DNA of 64,000 nt, taken from Cycas panzhihuaensis (lineage: Eukaryota > Cycadophyta). The notes below the pieces were generated by a model, which had not been told where the DNA came from, searched no databases, and saw nothing but the letters and a program-made list of their open reading frames with translations. Positions 56,516 to 64,000 of this stretch are shown here, one piece after another; within the stretch, counting starts at the first letter, position 1; each line of letters begins with the position of its first letter. The stretch lies in contig CM041465.1 in the NCBI GenBank assembly GCA_023213395.1, positions 165,299,741 through 165,363,740 of the forward strand, given 5' to 3'. A program made the translations under genes and the position numbers.

Positions 56516-59035
56516 ATGCGATGTTTTTCTCGTCACTTACAAAGTCTACCTCCATTGTTAGAGGACCCCGAGTATCGTCCTCTTCCTTTGTCAGATTCTG
56601 ATTTGACTATGGAGGGATACTCTTCTGATTGGGCCTACCACACCTCAACCTTGGAAACCCATGATTTTCCTTCCTCTATTCCAGGGTCCACCCAAGAGGG
56701 TGATGACCCCCTTTACTACCTGGGTGACCAACATCACCCACTTAACATCCATCCTTCTACCCATGCGGTAGAAGGATCCTTTCCTCTTAAGACTTACCAC
56801 TCAGTTGGTGACTCTTATGAGGAGCGTCTCGAGGGATCTACTTCGTTCGAGGTCCCAACCACCTCTTACGAGTATGTAGGAACCCCTCCTGTTGATGTAG
56901 TTAAAGCTCTCAATGAGTGTCACCGTGTGGCATGTCTCCAACCGCGTCCTGGATGGTTTAAGGATGCTCTTCGTGGAGGAGCCTCTTCTTCTTCCACTCC
57001 TCCCCTGCGTGCCTTATCCTCATCTACTCTTCCTGTAATAACCAATCCCTTCGTGCCTATGCAGGCGTCCTGCTCCTTCCCTATTCCGGTTGCGGGGGCA
57101 CATGTTACACCTTCTATTCCTCATCAAGGTCCTAGTGTTTCAGGATCTTCCCACGATATGTCTTTCCCTCAGTTGAAGGTTAGCATTCCCTTCCCTAGCC
57201 AAACCAATGTGCCCTCCCCTAATGTAGTACATACCTTTTCTAATAGGCCCGTCGGTCCTACTAACCCTTCAGTCATCAGTCGTGTGGGACCCGCCCCCAC
57301 ACACCCTCAAAACTAACACGTTGGTGCTTCCTTTTACGTTCCCCCAGGGTATACTTCTCAACCTTAGGGGCAGGGTAGAGGAAGCCACCTCCCAGCTTAT
57401 GGAGTGGATCCGCTACACCCATATGGAGTCGCCCCACCTACAGGTGGCCCATATGGGCAAAACCCGGTTCCGCATCCGTCTTTTCCATCATCTAGCATAA
57501 TTCCTTTTGCTATGCCTTCACAAGGGAATCCAACTCCCTTCCAAGGCACTTATCCTCAAGTCCCTTCCCAGCAGGGGGTGTTTCCTCAAGGAGGGATGGG
57601 TGTGCCACCCCTATATGCTCCTTGCTCATTACCTACTATGTCATTCATTGACCCTATGATCCAGGCAAGGGCACGCCCCTTCATGGACTATAGGTCAACA
57701 CCTTTATCCGTTGAGGTATTAAGAACCAACCTACCACCTCATCCCCCTGAAGTTCCTACATTTGATGGAACTTCATCGCAAGACCCAACGGAGCATGTGC
57801 GTAGTTTTTCTATGGCATGCATCGATTACTGGGCTTACAACCACATTCTAATGAAATTGTTCCTGTGATCCTTGCAGGGTGACACCCTTAAGTGGTTTTA
57901 CCGTCTCCCTGCTCACTCCATCTATTCATTCCAGTAATTGGTGGATAAGTTCATCAACTACTTTGATGTAGCCCGTCCATTCGAGAGCAGAATGAAATCA
58001 CTCCTTTCGCTCAAACAAGGTCACGATGAAATGAATCGTGACTTTATGCGGTGATTCCATGACTTGTTTCACTCTACTAAGGCAACATGGCCCAAGGAGT
58101 TGAAATGAGACCTCTTCGTCAATGCACTTCGTCTTGAAGTACATGTGGAAGTCTTTAAAATGGGGGCGACCACATGCGAATCTGTGATTGCCAAGTGTTT
58201 GGTGTTGGAGGCTATTGAGATCCAAGCCGGTCTCAAGAAACCTCTTAAGCCCTCACAGCGATGTGAGGCACCACCTTCAACCAAAGATACCAAACCTTCA
58301 CAACCTACCCAGTCTTCCTCTCATTTGACTAAGAGGACTTTAGACCCTCTCACATCAGCCATATGCTCATTCAAGCGTACGATAAAGGAGCTTAAACTTC
58401 AAGCTCCTTCATCCCCTACATCCAACAAATAAGTCCAACAAACAACTCAAGCTCCCCTCCCCAGGAATGGAAACACCCAGTCCTCTCAAGCGAGAAGGTC
58501 AAATCCCCCACTCGAGAAGAAGTGGTGCTCCATTTATGGGGAGTGCTTTTACGATGACTCACGTTACAGGGCCCAGCATCTTAAGGATACCCCTCGACGT
58601 GACTCTTCCCCCAAATGGGCCTCAAGGCCTAATTTGGACCAACTAGTTCACAAGGATCTGTTCCCTAAACATGGGGAACGCGATCGCAACACCCAAACCA
58701 AGAATAACAGGAACCAAGGAAGATCACCTAATTCTCGTCCTTCTCGTGACAAAGGGAAGGGTACTTGGGACTCATCCTCTTCCTCTCGTTCCCCTAGCCG
58801 TCGTACCTCATCACCTTCGCAGCCCCAGAATAAGGGGAAGAAGGTGATCCAGTTGCTTGAGGCAACTCCTTCTTATACCCTTACACAGTCTCAGGCTGCC
58901 AAGGAAGCATCAGGTACTTCTTCTTCTGATCCTTCTAACCTGCTTCCGGAGAACCCTCCTTCGAAAATATCTCTCTTCCGTAAGGCCATTCCTGTATGCC
59001 TAGGTCGTTACGATTTTCAAAGGGCACTTACCTAG
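56516..59035 (+). pseudogene. TAT-2 gag
   Basis: One reading frame runs through the whole interval, interrupted only by stops at 57,314, 57,363, 57,866, 57,935, 58,051, 58,105, 58,430 and 59,033 (approximate for the middle ones). A likely start is the internal ATG at 56,609 (MEGYSSDWAYHTS). Regions: Ser/Pro-rich N-terminus; Gly/Pro/Gln-rich part (57,404-57,640); capsid-like domain from VPTFDGTSSQDPTEHVRSF through TLKWFYRL and KFINYFDVARPF to LFVNALRLEVHVEVFK; a single zinc knuckle remnant WCSIYGECFYDDSRYRAQ near 58,530; then a basic Arg/Ser tract (SRSPSRRTSSPSQ). Colinear with TAT-1 gag. Confidence 0.87.
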
Positions 59036-60245
59036 CCTACCATGAAGGGTAAGCCCTTCTCCATCGTGGACGAGCTTCATACTGTTGCCATAGGAATGTC
59101 CTTTATGGATGTTTTGAGGAGTTGTCCCAAGCAACAGGCCCTCCTCCTAGAAGCTTTAGGATCGAATGACGCGCCTATCCACACTTTGGGAGTTACCCAA
59201 AGTTGCGGACCCATTATTTCGTTTGATCCTAAGGACCTTCCTCCCGTCGGTGAAAGGGAACGTTAGTGGAACTTCCCATTCACTATCACTATCGATACAC
59301 TCGATTGTACCCTTCGAAGGACTGTTGTTGATAATGGTTCTTCCGTGAATGCCATACCCTTGCGTGTCATGTAGGAACTTGGTATTTCCACCTTGGAGCC
59401 TGTTCCATGGTAATGCCAAGGTTATGACAGTAGCGAGAAGACCCCTTTGGGATCTGTCGTGATTCCGCTCACCCTTGAGGGCAAGACTGTTCTTGCCGAT
59501 GTTGTAGTCCTCGACATTGACGTCGACTACAACCTTCTTCTAGGTCATCCATGGCTTGACCAAATGGGAGCCATGTGTTCGACTCTTTTGGGATAACTTA
59601 AATTCGTCCACGATGGGCAGATAAGAGTGATTCCCTGTGAACGCCCACTCACCAAACAAACTCGTTCTACTAATCTGGCAAACTGAGGTCCTTCTACACA
59701 CGCCTCGACTTGTTCTATTGGTATACCTAACCCATCTGAAGAAGACCCTGCATCTTCTTCCCCTAGTCTTACGCGGTTCGCCCTTATTGGTGTTAGGAGC
59801 TACAGGTACCTTGCTTCGTTTAGTGACGATGAGTCACATGACGAGGACGAGGATTATCTTCACCCCGTCTCTTTCCTCTGCACCAGTAGGTCACACACCT
59901 CTCATTCTAGATCCCCATCTAGAACCTCTTTCATTAGTGAGGCTAGCCACCCCTGCATATCATATGTCATCGCTCGTGTTAACTCGCCCATAGTCAGTTC
60001 TTCTCCCTCATCACCCCCTGCAGGTGGTGGCTTCGAAGAACTACCTTTCGCTCCTTCCGAGGAGCCTCTTTTCGACTCTCCTCCAGAGTCTTGCGAGGAA
60101 GTTGAATAACCCGATGACCATCACGGTCCTGTTGCTTTCACTCCTTCTAGTACTTCCTCTACTTAAAGTAAGGTCATCCATGGGGTGGATTACTTCGAGG
60201 ATGATGAAGCCTTGATCGACCACTTAGTGGGCTCCGCGCCCCACC
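59036..60245 (+). pseudogene. TAT-2 protease and downstream spacer
   Basis: Continues in the gag frame: KPFSIVDELHTVAIGMSFMD aligns with TAT-1 SFSLVNELKTIPTSISMID. The protease active region reads TVVDNGSSVNAIPLRVM, then after a stop ELGISTLEP, and ends VDYNLLLGHPWLDQMGAMCS, typical of the TAT lineage where DNGS replaces DTGS. The spacer is Ser/Pro-rich and acidic (SFSDDESHDEDEDYL, VDYFEDDEALIDHLVG). Stops at 59,264, 59,372, 59,411, 59,594 and others. Confidence 0.85.
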
Positions 60246-60611
60246 CAGTGGAGATTCCTTCCTTATAAGTCTCCCTCTGAGGTCTCATTGACGAAGAGTC
60301 GATCCGTCAGGCTCACATTTTGGACCTCGAAGCTTTGGATGAGAGCTGCTTATCAGGCTAACCTAGCATCCAAAGCTCGCTCACAAAGGACTTATGATAA
60401 ACATCTTCATTCTCATCCTTTGTTTCTTGGGGACTACGTCCTCAAGCTCAAGTATCTCCATGACCGTTTGACCAAGTTCAAACCCTGATGGGTTGGTTCT
60501 TTCGTCATTATCGAATCCCTCGGTAATGGTGCCTATAGGATAGCCACCCTAGAAGGGCTTGAATTTGAGAAAGCTATTAATGAAAAATTCCTTAAGAATT
60601 TTTACGCATGA
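60246..60611 (+). pseudogene. TAT-2 integrase C-terminal tail after internal deletion
   Basis: VEIPSL-stop-VSL aligns with VEIPFLHVSL in TAT-1 integrase, then HILDLEALDE and, after a frameshift near 60,345, AAYQANLASKARSQRTYDKH, GDYVLKLKYLHDRLTKFKP, stop (where TAT-1 has Trp), WVGSFVIIESLGNGAYRI and FLKNFYA with TGA at 60,609. Since the protease spacer abuts it directly, RT, RNase H and the integrase core have been removed, at least 2.5 kb judged from TAT-1. Confidence 0.88.
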
Positions 60612-61199
60612 TCTTTCGGTGATCCCTTCACTCTGCTCCGAAATGAGCCTAAACTACCATCTTAGGTTGTCCCTATTTTTCCCAACCATGGGTAGAATGG
60701 TAATTTAAGGTGACTTCTTCCTCTTCTTTCTGGTTCCTCCTGTGGAACCCGTGTTCCTGTACCTTCTTGGGAACTTTTGTCTTCCTACTTGGGCATCCCC
60801 CAATTAGGGGACGCTTTGGAGTATTGTCACTCCTCTCTCTTGCCTGTCGTTTCCTTCGTATATTCTGCTATGCTCCTTCGTGGACGTGTATATCACTTTA
60901 TCCTCTAACCTCACACCTCTCTATCATCTCTACTCACGATGGGTGTGTGTGCTCCTATTAGACATATAGTTATACATGGAAGGAAATGTATACATCATAC
61001 AATAAAATATTCACAACTTTACATTTACAACATACAAAACAAATATACATGTCATCCACACATGATATATATAGCATCTCGTATCAAAATGGGGTTCCAA
61101 TTACCCCGTATATATATATATATACATCCAAAAATCATATGTTACATCATACATATGGGAAGCCGGTGTCCTTGTAGGGGGAGTATAATCACATGAGTC
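60612..61199 (+). other. TAT-2 post-integrase untranslated region
   Basis: No extra RNase H is seen here, unlike TAT-1. Contains a short (TA)n at about 61,110-61,126. Small open stretches (60,710-60,961 and 60,939-61,196) have no recognised motif. Confidence 0.5.
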
Positions 61200-63168
61200 T
61201 ATATATAACCCCCTAGAGACCTGTGCTTTCCCCTATCAAAATCAATATACATATCTCCTACACTATTGTTGCCCTGCTCCTGGGGTACCATCTCCTGGCC
61301 TGTGTGATCCCTCTCATGGGGACCACATCCCTCCAAGGCTCCTCCTGCGCCTCTGCGAGCTCCCTGTCTCGCTCCCCTCATCATGTGGTCGTCTCAGGGT
61401 CGTCGCCGCTGTGTGAGTATATGTCATACTCCTGCTCATCCTTGACGCCATCTAGGCCACCAGTTGATCGTATCGGGCCTGGATATGATCCCTCTCTCCC
61501 CATAGTCCCTCCGCTGTCATTCTGAGGTGCTCCTCCAATACCACTATCTGTACTATGCTCCCTGCATCTCCGCCTGCTCCTCCCTATGCCTTTAGGGCCT
61601 GGACCCGTCCGTGTAGCTCGTCCCTATTGCGCCTCGCCTCATCCAGCTCCTGCTGTAGCTATCCCCTGAATGTCATGTGCTCTTGGGACTCTACAACCCA
61701 TATGTCTCTTGCCCTCACCAACGGGGCGAATGCCTCCATATGGACGCCTACCGATCTAGGCGCATCCCCTACCTGGATGGGTGGTTACCCCTCTGTATAC
61801 ACCTGAGGAAATATCTCCCTTACCATGGCCTCTACTAGTCTTCGAACCTCTGCTACGCCTACCAATGTAACATGCCATGTGTCAGTATATATCCCACCGC
61901 ATACTATGATCAAATCAAAATAAATATCTATCTGGATATCAAATGACTCAGGAATTGGTTAGGTCTCACCTACCATGGCTGCCGGCTTCTCTGCTCGCAT
62001 GACATCCTCTCCTCCTGGCTCTCTGCTAGTTGCGAGTGCCTCATCCTCGGGCACCTCCTTTGCCTAGGCCTCCCTCCTTGCGGGGACCGACTTAACTCTT
62101 GCCCCTCCAGATCCCCTCACGATCCGTAGCCTACGGGCCCTAGTCGTTGGCCTTCTTCTCTCATCTGGCACTTCTAATCGGCTTGCCTCTCCTCTGGCAG
62201 CCCCAGATGGTCCTGCTGCTCCTCCTGTCATCCTTGAAGGACCTACCTCCCCCACAGGTTGTGATGGGTCGGCCCTATCTCCTCCATTAGCATCATCATC
62301 ATCATCGTCATCATCTATGGGCGCCCCTGCTCCGCCCACCACGTCATCACTATCCCACCTCACTATCCTGTATGGCTCTGCTATGTACCGTCTGGTAGGG
62401 TGAGGAGGTCCAGTGATGTTGCCTCCACTAATCACCAGACGTGGGCCTGGTCCTTCGTCCCCCTCAACCGAGTCTACCACCTATGGACCATCGAGGCTCG
62501 CTCTACTATGGGGTGTGGCCCCCTACTGGTGCCACTGCCATAAAATGATCAAAGAACTAGCACTGTAGCAGTGTGCTATATGATAGTCCCCCTTTGTTGG
62601 TTGTCCTGATGGCGTCTAGTAGTGCGACAAGGTTCGCCGCTATCAAGGTGGCCCAGTCCATCCTCTCACCTGCTTCGCAGCGGCATACTGCATCTAACCA
62701 GCCATCCAGTATCTCCCTATTATTCTACTTCTGGTAAATCCAGAACAAAATGCATAATACAACTAGTTTCCTCACCCGAGGAACTCTAGACATCAGGATA
62801 GTCTAGAGGGGAGCTCCCCTCTGCTCCCACCTGTCAGCCCCTATGAAGAATAGGGTTGCCTCTCTGTGTGCTACCTCGGTGCTAGGCAGTGTCCCCAGTG
62901 TTACCGGCCTCCCAGTCATCGGTATCCCCTGTATCCGTTGGATGTCTCTTAGCATAACCATCACATCACCTACCTGAGGTAGGTGGAATACATACCTCCT
63001 CCTATCCCAATGGGATATAATGTCAACCAATAGTCTTTGATCTAATGTGTATTGAGGTGTCTTCTGGGCCTTGTATAGGCCACACCTCTGCAGGGTCTCT
63101 TTGTCCTCTCGGGATGCCATCTCCATGTAGCTCAACATGGCTATACCTACATTCTCACGGTTATCCAC
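61200..63168 (-). pseudogene. Antisense plant-mobile-domain ORF of TAT-2
   Basis: Runs opposite to the element. Starts at ATG 63,168; the open 121 codons read LLVDIISHWDRRRYVFHLPQ, VGDVMVMLRDIQRIQGIPMT, typical of the plant mobile domain (aminotransferase-like; PF10536 relatives include MAIN/MAIL1). The frame continues past a TAG with RVPRVRKLVVLCILFWIYQ and AGERMDWATLIAANLVALL to about 62,520. A second open stretch in another frame (62,064-62,480) has an eight-Asp run and a basic region (RRRPTTRARRLRIVRGSG). A coiled-coil-like segment, LQQELDEARRNRDELHGRVQ, lies near 61,640. Frameshift or intron between the parts; far better preserved than the TAT-1 copy. Confidence 0.7.
62290..62315 (-). 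repeat. (CAT)n / GAT trinucleotide tract encoding poly-Asp
   Basis: Near-perfect ATC/GAT triplets within the antisense ORF, coding eight or more consecutive Asp on the minus strand. Corresponds in position to the Glu-rich run in the TAT-1 antisense ORF. Confidence 0.85.
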
Positions 63169-63320
63169 CGCAATGATAACTTGTCCACGTCAAAACAATT
63201 AAGTCAGCCTCATATCAGTTATCAACACTCATGACTCTTCCTCAACTCTCTCTGTCTGGGATTTCGAGTCCTTTTGGCCCCTCCTATTCCTCTTTCTGCT
63301 TTTTTGCCTTCGTACTGCAT

Positions 63321-63346
63321 TAAACTTAGTGGTACCACTAAGTTTA
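63321..63346. repeat. Perfect 26-base palindrome
   Basis: TAAACTTAGTGGT followed directly by its reverse complement, with KpnI-type GGTACC in the centre. It lies about 150 bases upstream of the antisense ORF start. Confidence 0.95.
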
Positions 63347-63350
63347 GCTT

Positions 63351-63374
63351 GGGGCCCATGATGATTTGGGCCCC
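63351..63374. repeat. Inverted repeat, 8-base stem with 8-base loop
   Basis: GGGGCCCA, loop tgatgatt, TGGGCCCC. Four bases separate it from the 26-base palindrome, so the two can form adjacent stem-loops. Confidence 0.9.
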
Positions 63375-64000
63375 GTGGCAATGATCATGACACCGCGATC
63401 TTTCTGCGCGATGCAGAATGGCAACCCCAAAGGGGATTTACCGAAAAATCAAAAAAAATCTTTTGGTGGTCCTTGTGAGGCCCACCGGGACCAGGGCTCC
63501 TTAATGCCTAAGTCCCTGCCTCCTTCTGGGTCCAATTCAGACTCTGAGAGGCCTCTGATCACCCATAAGGGGCACTAAAATCATACAAAAATCTATAAAA
63601 ACCACTGAAATTAAAACTCTGAAACAGGTTGGGTTTTGTGATATCCACTCACTGGATCTAGTCTCAATGTCACCATCTCGTCCTGATGATCCTGCTGGTT
63701 CTTTCTGCACTCTGATCCAACGGTCTGATCTCTCCCCGCGTGCCTCCAAAGTTGGGCGGCACTCCACTGCATAAGGGAATGACTCTGGTTTCTCATGAGA
63801 GCTGGTGAAAATGAATTTATTTTCTATTTGATTTTCTTATATAGGTAGGGGCCCCAATGGGCACTTCTTCCATTTTTAGCTTCGCGACAGCAGTTGAGAC
63901 CATCCCGTTTCCTTGATTACTTTTGCCTTTTGGCCCTGTCGCTCGTTGTACTCTTTTGATGCCCTTTTTGTGCTCTCTCATAGGTGCATTTATGGTGCCT

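Larger units (their letters stand above)
53631..64000 (+). mobile_element. TAT-2, deleted Ty3/gypsy TAT/Ogre-type element (3' end beyond window)
   Basis: Plus-strand element recognised by its gag-protease, colinear with TAT-1, its integrase tail and its antisense plant-mobile-domain ORF. RT, RNase H and most of integrase are missing. Much more GC-rich and richer in CpG than everything to its left. The left part (53,631-56,515) should hold the 5' LTR and leader, but no matching 3' LTR lies in the window, so LTR limits are undetermined. Non-autonomous. Confidence 0.78.
63169..64000. other. TAT-2 region upstream of the antisense ORF, no gene recognised
   Basis: GC-rich, two adjoining inverted repeats at 63,321-63,374, no coding motif. 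By analogy with TAT-1 it should lead to the polypurine tract and 3' LTR, which are not reached or not recognisable. Open stretches at 63,366-63,578 (plus) and 63,537-63,796 (minus) overlap each other and are not called. Confidence 0.5.

Noticed and set aside
59156-60223. ORFs of 60-118 codons in other frames of the TAT-2 protease region
   Set aside because: The true frame continues from gag and matches TAT-1; the others have no homolog.

Overview
This is a stretch of plant nuclear heterochromatin. All recognisable coding sequence belongs to LTR retrotransposons of the Ty1/copia and Ty3/gypsy orders, and most of it is broken by in-frame stop codons. I see no host gene, tRNA, rRNA, CRISPR array or operon. 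The plant assignment rests on tRNA-iMet-type primer sites (TGGTATCAGAGC and C-to-T variants), 5-bp target duplications, TAT/Ogre-type gypsy elements with an extra RNase H, plant-mobile-domain-like ORFs, and the density of nesting. I cannot name the species.

Layout: 1-5.5 kb is old debris: a copia-like LTR with primer site, a (TA)n tract and a rotted gypsy pol on the plus strand. At about 5.5 kb starts a minus-strand gypsy element (Gypsy-2). Its 5' leader is split by three insertions, and pieces of it recur at 42.14-42.18 and 49.67-49.86 kb. The largest insertion is TAT-1 (11,244-42,139, minus strand, 2.2-2.3 kb LTRs, near-matching target duplication ACTAA/ACTTA). TAT-1 was itself hit by Gypsy-1 (23,863-30,601, duplication TTGAC), a close relative of Gypsy-2 that split its gag-protease ORF, and by Copia-A (33,871-40,693), which split its 5' LTR. 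Copia-B (42,178-49,669, duplication CTATG) and the plus-strand Copia-C (from 49,859) sit next to each other in the Gypsy-2 leader.

At 53.63 kb the base composition changes sharply. From there to the window end lies TAT-2, a plus-strand, GC-richer and CpG-richer relative of TAT-1. It keeps gag and protease essentially in one frame but has lost reverse transcriptase, RNase H and the integrase core by an internal deletion; only the integrase tail remains.

The most interesting system-level observation: both TAT elements carry, between the end of pol and the 3' end and on the opposite strand, a plant-mobile-domain-like ORF followed by an acidic and coiled-coil-like region. TAT-1 also has an additional RNase H downstream of integrase. 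Almost all disrupted catalytic or metal-binding residues and stop codons are explained by C-to-T/G-to-A changes, as expected from deamination of methylated cytosine.
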